A stretch of DNA of 64,000 bases, from positions 11,893,350 to 11,957,349 of the forward strand of contig JADCRB010000013.1 in NCBI GenBank assembly GCA_021464245.1, written 5' to 3'. The stretch is from Carallia brachiata (lineage: Eukaryota > Streptophyta > Magnoliopsida > Malpighiales > Rhizophoraceae). Below the pieces are notes generated by a model that was not told where the DNA came from, did no database searches, and saw only the letters and a list, made by a program, of their open reading frames with translations. Position numbers and translations under genes: made by a program. This document shows positions 50,330 through 61,673 of this stretch, piece by piece (position 1 is the stretch's first letter; every line of letters begins with the position of its first letter).

Positions 50330-51785
50330 TCACAGGAAAACTGCTCTCAGCAGCCATTAAAGCCATTAAACCCACTTCAGAAAATAACCCCAGAGTTCTT
50401 AAAATCGTTAAAAAATCTTGGGCAGATATTGCTGGAGAAGAAGAAGAGCTCGCCAAGGAAAAAGAGCTAGAATCTAAAAAATAGCTCGTTATTGAATGGG
50501 CTGCTAAACTGGCTCAAGACCCTTAAATGGTTCTTGCCCTCCAAAACCTCAAAAATAAACCACAGCCTGTGAAGACCACAGGTATTGCCTCTAACAAAAG
50601 GAGATTGTCTCATCTTCTACTCAGGAGACATCTTAAAATGAATTTCTAAAACCCTTGTCTTCGGATAAGTGGACAGATTATGTTCAAAAGGAATTTCATC
50701 AAAATCTCTTTCTGAATGAAGAAAGGTATACCCCAACTTCAGGTAAACATCAGGGAACCCCATATGGTGCAGTTTTAAATTGTTTTGGCGCCAATTGGGA
50801 ATTTAAACCTTGGGATTTTTGGAAACCAGTTGCCTACTATATGACCCTCCTTTCTGAAACAAACCATCTCTCAGTAAAATTCAAATTTCAGTACCAAGTA
50901 AAAATTGATGGACAATGGAAAACCTTTAGGGATACCACCTTTGATCCTAACAAAGACTATTCATATTCCACTTGTCAGATCATGGATATCCTCCACCCTA
51001 AACAGTATGGCTCTCCATTTCTTTTGGAAGGTATACAACTTGACCCTAATAATCCTGATCCTTCCCTTTATTTTTCATATTGGGATTATCAGCAGGCATG
51101 GTTTAATGCCTTTTTCTACCAAAATTCTAAACGTGGCCACACTTGGCTAATCTATTTTGATAAAACCTTTCAGCCTAAACAGATTCCAAAATGGTTCCTT
51201 CAATGGTGGGATTATTTTGGTTGTACTCAATTCATCCTCCCAGAAGAATTGATACCCTGTTATAAACTTTTTGATAAACACTACAAAACCCCAGAACAGG
51301 AAAAGCATTTCCCCAAAATCTTTTCCTTTTGTATAAACTTTTTTATACCATGGGTATTAAAATGGGATTACAAATTTGTACCCCATAAAGCTGGAAATAT
51401 GGTTGCCAGACTGTTCTACATCCGATGGTGGAACAAGTATGACATTCCTTCCAATGTTAAACTCCCAGCAGTTGACAAATGGCTCACTGTACATCTAAAA
51501 CAACATGCAGAGGCTTCTTATCCTCAGTTGCCATCCATGAACAAAGAGCATGCTGCTTTTCTGGCCGAGAAGTCTCATTGGCAATTTAAACTCTCCACTG
51601 CTAAAACCAGAGAAGAATATCTTGCAATCATGCAAGAAATGTCTCAGGAATTAACTCCTCCTTCTTCCTCCAAGAAGTCTACTGGCAAAACCATTAACCT
51701 TGCCAAAGATTCAGAAGACTCCAGTGAAGAAGAAGAAGAAGATACGGTTCCTCCAGGATATGCTCAGGATTCGTTTGATTTGTAA
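50242..51785 (+). pseudogene. Viral ORF2, unknown function (+ unit)
   Basis: Second ORF of the florendovirus layout. It starts at ATG 50,242 inside the end of the RT-RNase H frame (88-base overlap). The N-terminus is Lys-rich (MPPKKSKKQTSDKGK). The 376-codon main part (50,655-51,785) is rich in aromatic residues (HTWLIYFDKTF, WFLQWWDYFGC, FYIRWWNKYDIP), and the C-terminus is strongly acidic (DSEDSSEEEEED). Breaks are a TAG at 50482-50484, a TAA at 50524-50526, a 13-base deletion near 50,597 and a further stop before 50,655. I recognise no enzyme or known fold. The three ORF2 copies in the window are highly alike, so the protein was evidently part of the virus. Confidence 0.75.
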
Positions 51786-52484
51786 ACACCATTAAACTTT
51801 TGTAAATGTTGTTTAATTACTGTTTGCTAAAATTGTAAAAAGGCCACCGGTCAATGAACAGTAAATACTGTTTATAAAAATTTCAAAAAAGTCACCGGTC
51901 CTACGACAGTACTTAAACAGTACCCCTACCATCTATAAAACCAACCTTCTACCTCATTTGAGAGACAGAACTTGGAAGGCACTTCCTCTCTCTAGTAAAA
52001 CCCTCTCTCTAAAACTCTCTTCTCCTTTCTAAAACCTGGAAGTCTCCAGCTCTCCAGAAAGGTTCCTCTTCCTTTGTAAAGGTCCTTTCTGTTTAAACTC
52101 TGTAACTCCCTTTATGTAATAACTTTCTATTTATATTTCGTTCTTATTTCTGTTCTTTTATTTTCATTTAAGCACCAGATGTCGTAGGCTTTGCCTCCCG
52201 AGTTGGATGCTTGTATCTGTTTATTTATGTTTTATTTTCTGTTCTTTCCCTTTATGTTCTTTAGTTATATATATACTTTTATCTCTGAAGTATATAGGCT
52301 GGAAACTAGAACCATAAGGATTCTGAGAATCTCTTTGAGATCGAGGATCTAGTTCAGGTGAAACAACGCTAGTACTTTAGATCTATGTTCTTCTGTGCCA
52401 ATCTGTTTCTTGTTTTGTTTCAACGTCCATGTTTATAGTATTATTTCTTCTTTTAATTTTCTGTTCACAGTTTTAGTTTCATAT
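51786..52484 (+). promoter_or_regulatory. Viral intergenic region and pregenomic promoter (+ unit)
   Basis: Non-coding region after ORF2. A CACCGGTC word occurs twice, 48 bases apart (51845-51852 and 51893-51900), upstream of a TATA box. Below it lies a CT-rich initial transcribed stretch and a long leader with short upstream ORFs. The same layout recurs in the two minus-strand copies, as expected of the promoter driving the terminally redundant pregenomic RNA of caulimovirids. Confidence 0.7.
51933..51940 (+). promoter_or_regulatory. TATA box of the viral promoter
   Basis: CTATAAAA, 81 bases below the second-to-last CACCGGTC word and 33 below the last. It is conserved at 54396-54403 and 63106-63113 on the minus strand. 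Confidence 0.75.
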
Positions 52485-52576
52485 TTCATTTGTTTAGATC
52501 TACTCCTCCCCAGATCCCGGTTGGTATTTGTTCATTTGTTTAGATCTACTCCTCCCCAGATCCCGGTTGGTATTTG
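52485..52576 (+). repeat. Perfect 46-bp tandem repeat abutting the primer-binding site
   Basis: Units 52485-52530 and 52531-52576 are identical and each end in GGTTGGTATTTG. The second unit ends inside the first two bases of the tRNA primer-binding site. The minus-strand viral sequences have one unit only. The repeat sits where the ends of the reverse-transcribed genome would meet. Confidence 0.9.
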
Positions 52577-52587
52577 GTATCAGAGCC
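52575..52587 (+). promoter_or_regulatory. tRNA-Met primer-binding site (+)
   Basis: TGGTATCAGAGCC is complementary to the 3' end of plant initiator tRNA-Met, the primer for minus-strand synthesis in Caulimoviridae. By convention it marks position 1 of such genomes. Confidence 0.88.
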
Positions 52588-52786
52588 TAGGAAGGCTATA
52601 GATTTGTAGAAATTTATTCTGTTTTTAAATAGTTTGGATTTTGGTTGTGAGCCAGACTAGATTCCAATTGAACCTGGTGCAGAGGTAAGTAGCAGTAAGT
52701 CCCGACGTACAGGGAATCAGTCTGTGTGCTGCAAAGGTATAACCTGGAGTAGTCTATCATAAACAACATCCATATTATTTTTAAAC
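52588..52786 (+). other. Viral leader between primer-binding site and movement protein
   Basis: Untranslated leader of the third + segment, nearly identical to 61,674-61,873 on the minus strand. It contains short open frames but no supported gene. Confidence 0.7.
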
Positions 52787-53596
52787 ATGGATCCAAATTT
52801 CTATAGATCCACTTCTTTCTCAAACTCTTCTACCTCAGACTCCTCTGAGATCCGTAGAGTAGTAAATCGTGAAGAAATTATTTATGAAAATTTTAAAAAA
52901 TTGATAATTGGGAAATACCCCGTGTTAAACCTAGTCAGATATATCATCTGTCCAAATCTATCTTTGCTAAACTTCCTTTTAAAACAGATCTCCACATTAA
53001 AACTGAAGAGAGAGATATTCCTCTTTCAGACTCGTTAAAAGAAATTTTTCTTTTGACTTCTGAGTCACTTAAACAACATAAAACCAAAGGTTTTGAATAT
53101 ATTCATATCGGACTTATTCAAGTTGCTTTTAGACCCCTTACTCGTGAAGGATTAGACACTTCTATTCTTGCAGTTCTTAGGGATGCTCGACATACTAAAT
53201 TTCAAGATTCTCTGCTTGGAACGGTTGAATGTACTTTAAACACTGGACCAATCTCTTTTGATTGTTATCTTGACTTGGATATTTCTCTTAATGATAAACA
53301 TATTTTAAAAGCTGCAGTTTTGTAAATAAAAACTCATAATTATCATATGCTTCCCGGTTCCATTCTAGTTGCATTGATGTTTAGCATTCATTATAAACTC
53401 ATGGCATCTGCATTCACTCCCATTAAACATTTGCAGAAGTTTGTTAAAGGAGAAACCCTTCTGATACAAATAGATCTCACAAGGTCTAATGTTCAGATTC
53501 CTAAACCCATTCAATGGAAAGATATAACTTTTCCAACAGAATGGACTTTGCAAGGAGCTGCCCCACCGGTAGAATTACCTCCCTGGAGATAAACCA
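52787..53596 (+). pseudogene. Movement-protein 5' fragment (segment 3)
   Basis: Begins at the true ORF1 start (MDPNF), matching the minus-strand start at 61,673. A one-base loss near 52,900 shifts the frame, and a TAA occurs near 53,323-53,325. The sequence is cut at about 53,596, where ORF2 sequence in the opposite orientation begins. Confidence 0.8.
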
Positions 53597-53815
53597 AAAA
53601 AGTCATTAAACCATACCTGCTGATAATCTCAACATGAAAAAAAAAAATGGAAGGATCAGGATTATTAGGGTCAAGTTGTATACCTTCCAAAAGAAATGGA
53701 GAGCCATACTGTTTAGGGTAGAGGATATCCATGATCTGACAAGTGGAATATAAATAGTCTTTGTTAGGATCAAAGGTGGTATCCGTAAAGGTTTTCCGTT
53801 GTCCATCAATTTTTT
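53597..53815 (-). pseudogene. ORF2 internal fragment (segment 4)
   Basis: Matches the inside of ORF2 (region around KIDGQ.KTF to NPDPS) at about 55,215-55,433 on the same strand. It lies between the + movement-protein fragment and the minus genome-length unit, at the centre of the inverted arrangement. Confidence 0.85.
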
Positions 53816-53816
53816 C

Positions 53817-54550
53817 CCGGGATCTGGGGAGGAGTAGATCTAAACAAATGAAATATGAAACTCAAACTATGAACAGAAAATTAAAAGAAGAAATAATACT
53901 ATAAACATGGAAGTTGAAACAAAACAAGAAACAGATTGGCATAGAAGATCATAGATCTAAAGCACTGGCGTTGTTTCACGTGAACTAGATCCTCGATCTC
54001 AAAGAGATTCTCAAATCCTTATGGTTCCAGTTTCTAGCCTATATACTTCAGAGATAAAAGTATATATATAACTAAAGAACATAAAGGAAAAGAACAGAAA
54101 ATAAAACATAAATAAACAGATACAAGCATCCAACTTGGGAGGCAAAGCCTACCACATCTGGTGCTTAAATGAAAATGAAAGAACAGAAATAAGAACGAAA
54201 TATAAATAGAAATTTATTACATAAAGGGAGTTACAGAGTTTAAATAGAAAGGACCTTTACAAAGGAAGAGGAACCTTTCTGGAGAGCTGGAGACTTCCAG
54301 GTTTTAAAAAGGAGAAGAGAGTTTTAGAGAGAGAGTTTTACTAGAGAGAGGAAGTGCCTTCCAAGTTCTGTCTGTCAAATGAGGCAGAAGGTTAGTTTTA
54401 TAGAAGGTAGGGGTACTGTTTAGGTACTGTCGCAGGACCGGTGACATTTTTGAAATTTTTATGAACAGTATTTACTGTTCATTGACCGGTGGCCTTTTTG
54501 CAATTTTAGCAAACAGTAATTAAACAGCGTTTACCAAAGTTGAATGGTGC
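53817..54550 (-). promoter_or_regulatory. Viral leader and promoter region of the minus unit
   Basis: Read on the minus strand, this is the end of the genome-length unit: ORF2 stop, two CACCGGTC words (54484-54491 and 54436-54443, same 48-base spacing as on the + strand), a TATA box at 54396-54403, then leader sequence that stops at CAGATCCCGG (53,817). The unit breaks here, just before the sequence that would lead into the primer-binding site. Confidence 0.8.
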
Positions 54551-56108
54551 TTACAAATCAAACGAATCCTGAGCATATCCTGGAGGAGCCGTATCTTCTT
54601 CCTCTTCTTCACTGGAGTCTTCTGAATCTTTGGCAAGGTTAATGGTTTTGCCAGTAGACTTCTTGGAGGAAGAAGAAGGAGTTAATTCCTGAGACATTTC
54701 TTGCATGATTGCAAGATATTCTTCTCTGGTTTTAGCAGTGGAGAGTTTAAATTGCCAATGAGACTTCTCGGCCAGAAAAGAAGCATGCTCTTTGTTCATG
54801 GATGGCAACTGAGGATAAGAAGCCTCTGCATGTTGTTTTAGATGTACAGTGAGCCATTTGTCAACTGCTGGGAGTTTAACATTGGAAGGAATGTCATACT
54901 TGTTCCACCATCGGATGTAGAACAGTCTGGCAACCATATTTCCAGCTTTATGGGGTACAAATTTGTAATCCCATTTTAATACCCATGGTATAAAAAAGTT
55001 TATACAAAAGGAAAAGATTTTGGGGAAATGCTTTTCCTGTTCTGGGGTTTTGTAGTGTTTATCAAAAAGTTTATAACAGGGTATCAATTCTTCTGGGAGG
55101 ATGAATTGAGTACAACCAAAATAATCCCACCATTGAAGGAACCATTTTGGAATCTGTTTAGGCTGAAAGGTTTTATCAAAATAGATTAGCCAAGTGTGGC
55201 CACGTTTAGAATTTTGGTAGAAAAAGGCATTAAACCATGCCTGCTGATAATCCCAATATGAAAAATAAAGGGAAGGATCAGGATTATTAGGGTCAAGTTG
55301 TATACCTTCCAAAAGAAATGGAGAGCCATACTGTTTAGGGTGGAGGATATCCATGATCTGACAAGTGGAATATGAATAGTCTTTGTTAGGATCAAAGATG
55401 GTATCCGTAAAGGTTTTCCATTGTCCATCAATTTTTACATGGTATTGAAATTTGAATTTTACTGAGGGATGGTCTGTTTCAGAAAGGAGGGCCATATAGT
55501 AGGCAACTGGTTTCCGAAAATCCCAAGGTTTAAATTCCCAATTGGCATCAAAACAATTTAAAACTGCACCATATGAGGTTCCCTGATGTTTACCTGAAGT
55601 TGGGGTATACCCTTCTTCATTCAAAAAGAGATTTTAATGAAATTCCTTTTGAACATAATCTGTCCACTTATCCGAAGACAAGGGTTTTAGAAATTTTATT
55701 TTGAGACGTCTCCTGAGTAGAAGATGAGACAATCTCCTTTTGTTTTAAAGCGGGTTTAGAGGCAATACCTGAGGTCTTCACAGGCTGTGGTTTATTTTCG
55801 AGGTTTTGGAGGGCAAGAACCATTTGAGGGTCTTGAGCCAGTTTAGCAGCTCATTCAATAACAAACTGTTTTTTAGATTCTAGTCCTTTTTCCTTGGCGA
55901 GTTCTTCCTCTTTTCCGGCAATATCTGCCCAAGATTTTTTAACAGTTTTAAGAACTCTGGGGTTATTTTCCGGAGTGGGTTTAATGGCTTTAATGGCTGC
56001 TGAGAGCAGTTTTCCTGTGACTGGTTTAGGAGGGCTTTGGACTGTTTCATCCGAAACCTGGGTTTTACCTTTATCTGAGGTTTGTTTCTTGGGTTTTTTA
56101 GGAGGGAT
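54551..56108 (-). pseudogene. Viral ORF2, unknown function (minus unit)
   Basis: The 357-codon open part (54,551-55,624) is nearly identical to the + copy, including the WFLQWWDYFGC stretch and the acidic tail. The N-terminal part is present but its start codon is ATC (56106-56108) instead of ATG, a Trp codon near 55,855 is TGA, and a one-base gain near 55,700 shifts the frame. It overlaps the end of ORF1 as in the + unit. Confidence 0.75.
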
Positions 56109-56738
56109 GATGAAGGAGGCATGTTTTGGAGAAATTCTCTGGTTAGAAAATCGGGCAAAGAATTATTTTCTCCCTTAATATACTCAATATAAAAATCAAA
56201 TATACTAAGTATAGCCTGCCATCTAGCAAAAATTTGTTTAGAAACAACATTTTTAACATCTTTTTCTAAAATTTCTTTTGCAGATTTACAATCAATACGA
56301 AGTAAAAACTTTTGATTGAGTAAATCAGCTTGAAACTTAGAAATACATTTTACAATACTTAAAATTTCTTTTTGTATAGTAAAATAATTGGTTTGAGCAC
56401 CTTTCCAGTGTCCAGAAGTATATTGAGTAATATATTCCTGCCCATTAGAAAGTTATTTTAAAATACCACCATAACCAAGATCCGAAGTATCTGTTTCAAC
56501 TATCTTTGGTGCAAGAGGATCAAGAAGAGAGAGGCAAGGAATTTTCTTAACCATTTGTTTAATTTTTTGAACAGTAGAAGTATGTTCATCTGTCCAAGGA
56601 GGAGGATTCTTCCTAAGCCTGTGGTGAAGGGTTTGTAGAGTTGATTGAGATTAGGATAGAAGTCTAAAACATAATTAAGACTTCCAAGGAATCTTTGCAA
56701 CTGGGTTTTATCAAGGATTTTATTTGGAAACTTATCAA
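55880..56738 (-). pseudogene. RT thumb-RNase H region of the minus unit
   Basis: Contains ETDTSD and DFLTRE of RNase H. It has a TAA in place of a Gln codon near 56,456 and a one-base loss near 56,627. The ORF1 stop used on the + strand is CAG here, so the frame runs about 55 codons further to 55,880, over the start of ORF2. Confidence 0.78.
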
Positions 56739-57493
56739 CAAAAGATAAGGATCGTTGGATTGGAGTAATTGTTCCTTGACATATATGATGACCAAATAAA
56801 ACGAATATTTGTCTGGAAAAGAGACATTTTAGGTTTAGAAATAACGAGGCCATTCTTCTTAGCGATAAAAAAGAATGTTTTAAAATGTTTAAAATGCTCA
56901 TTTATGGAATGAGAAAATACCAAGATGTCATCAATGTATACAATGATGAATGATGAATATGCAGTAAAAATATCATTCATTATTCGCTGAAATTCACTTG
57001 GAGCATTTTTCAAACCAAACGGCATAACATTCCACTCATACTGTCCAAAAGAAACAGTAAAGGCGGTTTTATAACGGTCTTGTGGGGCAATTTGTATTTG
57101 CCAAAAACCTGATTTTAAATCAAATTTGGAGAACATGAATGCATAATGCAACTTATTCAATAAATCCTTTTTATTGGGGATTGGACTCCTAATCCATTTT
57201 AATGCAGTGTTTAATGATTTATAATTAATGACTAGGCGGGGAACACCTCGTTTAATTTCTGAATTCTTATTAACATAGAATGCAGCACATGACCATGGTG
57301 ATCTGGATTTCCTGATTAACTTCTTACTAAGTAAATTATAAATTTCTTGTTTACAGTGAGCAAGTAACTCAGCATTCATCTGAATTGGCCTTGCTTTAGT
57401 AGGAATTTGACGTTCATCAAAATCCTTTTCATATGGTAGATCAACCATATGTTGTTTTTTGTCCCAAAATGCTGTGGGCAAATCAGAACACAA
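56735..57493 (-). pseudogene. Reverse transcriptase fingers-palm of the minus unit
   Basis: A single 252-codon open frame with RPIQMN, PRLVINYKSLN, FSKFDLKSGFWQI, PFGLKNAPSEFQRIM and catalytic YIDD at 56937-56948. It ends at the same frame change after the palm as the + copy (near 56,800), then meets a stop. The TAA that breaks the + copy at 49,002 is absent here. Confidence 0.88.
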
Positions 57494-57570
57494 TTCAGTT
57501 TCAAAAAGAGTTTGTAAGTCAGAAATTTTCTTTTTTACAAAATCAGTTGAAAGCTGTTTTTCAATCTGTT

Positions 57571-58311
57571 TTAGAGAACAGAAGTTTTAAAAACAGAAAG
57601 ATCTGTCTTTTTTGTTTTGATCAAATTATTAATTTCATTATGATAAATGCTATGAGCTTTTAGCAAATGAAGATTTTTGGTTTTAAGTTTTTCAAGAAAA
57701 GAAAGTTTATGTCTCTGAGATGATTTATTATTAAAAAACAAAATACCATGATAATCAACCTCATAAGGAGTTATCATGTTGATAAAAGGAGTACCCAATA
57801 TAACTATATGATGGATATCTTTTACTAATAGAAAAGAAGTTAAAATCCTAATGTCCTGATTAACTATATAAGCATCAACCTTACCGCTGATAGTTAATCA
57901 AGCATTAGCAGTTGAAAGTTTCTCAGAGGTATATTGATGTAAATGTTTAGGAACTATACTCTCTTTGATACAATTCAGGTCTGCACATGTGTCAAACAGA
58001 GCAATAGTTTCTAATGAAAAATCGTTTGAAAAAACAATTTTAATTTTAATCAAATATTTTTGGGAAGTGATTTCCCTCAAAAGATTTAAAAATTCAGTAT
58101 TTTCTCCTGAAACCTGAACATCTGGTTCTTGACCAGTTTCAGAATCAACCAAAGTTTTTTGTAAAAGCATTTGCAAAGTTTGAGAATCATTTGCTTGCTT
58201 TTCTTTTAAAACTTTAAGTTCAGTTTTAATAGTCATGATCTCAGATTGCAATTGCCGCAAAGAAAGGTCAGAAGACTTTGGTTTTCGTGATTTATTTAAA
58301 ATAGTAGTCAA
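57571..58311 (-). pseudogene. Protease region of the minus unit (active-site change)
   Basis: The coat-protease frame is open to 57,898 and carries FDTCADLN where the + copy has FDTGADLN, so the active-site Gly is Cys. A 3-base loss then creates a TGA at 57898-57900. The C-terminal part with GTPFI lies at 57,571-57,798. The DTG to DTC change alone should disable a retropepsin. Confidence 0.78.
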
Positions 58312-58374
58312 ATCATAGGGGTTTGACTGAGAATTTAAAGCAGTGGTTGTTGTAGCGGGAGGTGATTCCAGAGA

Positions 58375-60057
58375 TTATTGAAGCTGTAACAAATACTGCT
58401 TCTGAATATCTGAATTGTCAATGCTCTTAATGACCTGTAGAATGAATTCTTGGTCTTTTGTAAGAACATTAACTTGTTTATCAAAATCAGAATCAGAACT
58501 AGTGTTACTACTAGTGTCTGCAAGTTCATCAATCTCAGGATTGTGACTAGATGAACTTTCTTCTGATTCAGAGAGTTCAATAAGTAAAGATTGAATCCTT
58601 TGACGGATAGCGTCAGTAAGATCAATCTCATTTAATCGTTTATTGAGTTTACAAAAATGAGCAATATGGCCAGGTTTATGACATTTAAAACAGACAACTG
58701 TTTTACAGGTGGAAGGAGTGGGAAAGCTTGGTTTAAAATTCTTTTGTTTAGGAAATCGTTTCTTTTTCAAAGGTGGTTTATAAAAAACATCTTTGGAGGG
58801 AAAATGTTTTTTAGAAAACCGTTTGTTTTTTGAAAAAGTTTTAACAGAAGATTTCTTTTTAGAATCATTTGTAATAGGATTATATTCAAACTGTTTACAA
58901 AAACTACCAAGTTCCTGTCTAGTTCGAGCCATTTCCCATTTCAAATGTTTCTGAAGTTTAATATCCTGGCAAATCTCAAGTCCTTCCTTTTGGGTTGAAC
59001 TTATCAATTCACCATATGTGAGTTTATTATAAGGAATGGGATTTCCTATGGTTTCTCTGAGTTTATTACGAACCTTTTCACCTAGAAGAGTAGGGAGTCC
59101 TGCAAGGAACTTTTCCTTCGAGAAAGATTGATTAGAATCTTTCCTAAGCATTAACCTAGTGAGAAAAGTATTTTTATAATATTTAAAATCACTCAACTTC
59201 TTACATCTAAGATTAGATAGAAGTTCAGCGTTTTTATCCTTTAGATGAGAGGGATCTCCTACAAAATGTATGGAGATGGTTAGAATTAGTGTAGATACTG
59301 AATCCAGAATAGGGTTTCCTAATGTATCAAGAATTGGTGTTTCTTGATCATCAAGTTTTACAGAACTTAAAATTTCTAATCGATCTGCTTCTGTAAGATG
59401 GTAATCCCACCATCCTTTAAGCTGTCCTTTAAATCCTGCAATAAGGATTTCAGCTATAGCACGATCAGAAATAGTGGTGTTTTGAGAACGATAAGCATTA
59501 GCTGCCATCGTCATCTGGTGTAAAATACCCAGAATGTTATATTCTGTTATTCCATCTATGTTCCATTCATAAATAGAATTGGCACTATACTTAGTCTGAG
59601 TATTTAACTTTTTAGATTCATTATCAAGATCAGGAGCCCTAGACATGGGAACTGTATAAGGGGTCCAAATAAGTTTATTGATTTGGGGAGCATCTATTTC
59701 TGATGTAGAAACAGATGATGTTTCGAATTCCTCTAGGGTTTGAATGGTTTTAGAGGACGTGGTTGGAAGACCAAGTCTAACAGGAGTATCTAAAACAACC
59801 TTAGAACTAGTGGATTCTGCTGATCCTAAAGACTGAAGCTGTTGTTTAATGGAATCCAAGAAACTGGTTTTATCTTGTTGAAATTGTTGTTTACTGGAAG
59901 ATGAAACTTTAAAAGGTTTAAAAACAGGATTTTTGTTTATTTGAACGGTTAGAAAATCAGTTGAAAATCTAGTTTTGGAAATTTGTTTTTCAATTCTGGT
60001 TAACTGATTACCAATAGTGTGTAAATTAACATTAGAAAAATTATTTTGTTCAATCAA
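58375..60057 (-). pseudogene. Coat protein region of the minus unit
   Basis: The longest open frame of the locus (560 codons). Same order as the + copy: coiled-coil-like Gln-rich start, GWWDYHLT core, basic stretch, CCHC zinc knuckle at 58651-58692 and a Ser/Glu-rich acidic part. It ends at a TAA at 58375-58377 that replaces a Gln codon. The frame then continues open into the protease. Confidence 0.85.
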
Positions 60058-60096
60058 ACTCTTTAGATTCTTATCTTCAGAGTTTGTTGGGATTTT

Positions 60097-60600
60097 CTAA
60101 GGCGATGCTTCAATGAAAACTTCTCCTTGTTTAAAAGAACATTTTCGTGGAGGAGGGTATTCAGACTGAATCTGTTTTCCCTCAACTTCCCAAACTGGAA
60201 GTGTTTTTTGTTTAGAAATAGGATTTATGGTTTTAAAAAATGAATTATCTGGTTTTTCCAAAATATCAGTAGGCCATTCAAAATATGAAAATTCTTTTTT
60301 CCAAGCTTCAGAAGTGGATGTATGATATTCAAACCAATCAAAAAATGGAATATGAATTTTATGTGTTTCAAGAAATGCATAAAATGCTTTTTGTAAATTA
60401 GGCAGAATATGTTTAAACTGCATGAAGAACCATTCTCGTATTTGCTTGTTTTTATCAGAATAAAAATCCTTTCTTAAGAAGGTTTTATCGAGAACAAATT
60501 CTTTTTCAAGAACTTTTGAAACATTTTATGTAATAACAGAATAGATTGGAGAAGTTGGTTGAGAAGGAGGACTATCCTGTACAACCGGTTCTACTGGTTT
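60097..60600 (-). pseudogene. Movement-coat linker of the minus unit
   Basis: Single copy of the block that is duplicated on the + strand (HILPNLQK, IPFFDWFEYHTS, KTLPVWEVEGKQ). It is open from 60,423 to 60,097. A small deletion near 60,095 separates it from the coat-protein frame and other changes near 60,520 break it upstream. Confidence 0.75.
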
Positions 60601-60784
60601 AGATGATTCACCTGTCTCATAGACAGGATGAGGAATACTAGTAGAATAACTAGCATGTTTAAAACGTGGGTTAGGCAAATCCGAAGTAGAATGCCTAGGT
60701 TTAGTGACAGGAATGTTTATAACAGAAGGAATCTGTGAAACATTACCTATGTTTATTGTAGAGATAGAATCATCAGAAACCTAG

Positions 60785-61673
60785 AACTAACAGACCTAGG
60801 AATTCTGTCAAATTTTAAAATGACTTTACCATCACTAAATTGTTTAATCTGGACTAAGTCTGGGTTTATCTCAGGAGGAGGTAATTCTGCCGGTGGGGCA
60901 GCTCCTTGCAAAGTACATTCTGTTGGAAAAGTTATATCTTTCTATTGAATGGGTTTAGGAATCTGAACATTAGACCTTGTGAGATCTGTTTGTATCAGAA
61001 GGGTTTCTCCTTTAACAGACTTCTGCAAATGTTTAATGGGAGTGAATGCAGATGCTATGAGTTTATAATGAATGCAAAACATCAATGCAACTGGAATGGA
61101 ACCAGGAAGCATATGATAATTATGAGTTTTTATTTGCAAAACTGCAGCTTTTAAAATATGTTTATCATTAAGAGAAATAGCCATGTCAGGATAACAATCA
61201 AAGGAGATTAGTCCAGTGTTTAAAGTAGATTCAACCGTTCCAAGTAGAGAATCTTGAAATTTAGTATGTCGAGCATCCCTAAGAACTGCAAGAATAGAAG
61301 TGTTTAATCCTTCACGAGTAAGGGGTCTAAAAGCAACTTGAATAAGTACAATATCAATATATTCAAAACCTTTGGTTTTATGCTGTTTAAGTGACTCAGA
61401 AGTTAAAAGATAAACTTCTTTTAGCGAGTCTAAAAGAGGAATATCTCTCTGTTCAGTTTTAATGTGGAGATATGTTTTAAAAGGAAGTTTAGCAAAAATA
61501 GATTTAGACAGATGATATATCTGACTAGGTTTAACACGGGGTATTTCCCAATTATCAATGTTTTTAAAATTTTCATAAGTCATTTCTTCACGATTTACTA
61601 CTCTACGGATCTCAGAGAAGTCTGAGGTAGAAGAGTTTGAGAAAGAAGTGGATCTACAGAAATTTGGATCCAT
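60785..61673 (-). pseudogene. Movement protein of the minus unit
   Basis: ORF1 starts at ATG 61,673 (MDPNFCRSTSFSN) and is open for 243 codons to a TAG at 60942-60944 that replaces a Trp codon. The domain continues in the same frame to about 60,785, where a frameshift occurs. It is the most complete movement-protein copy in the window. Confidence 0.82.
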
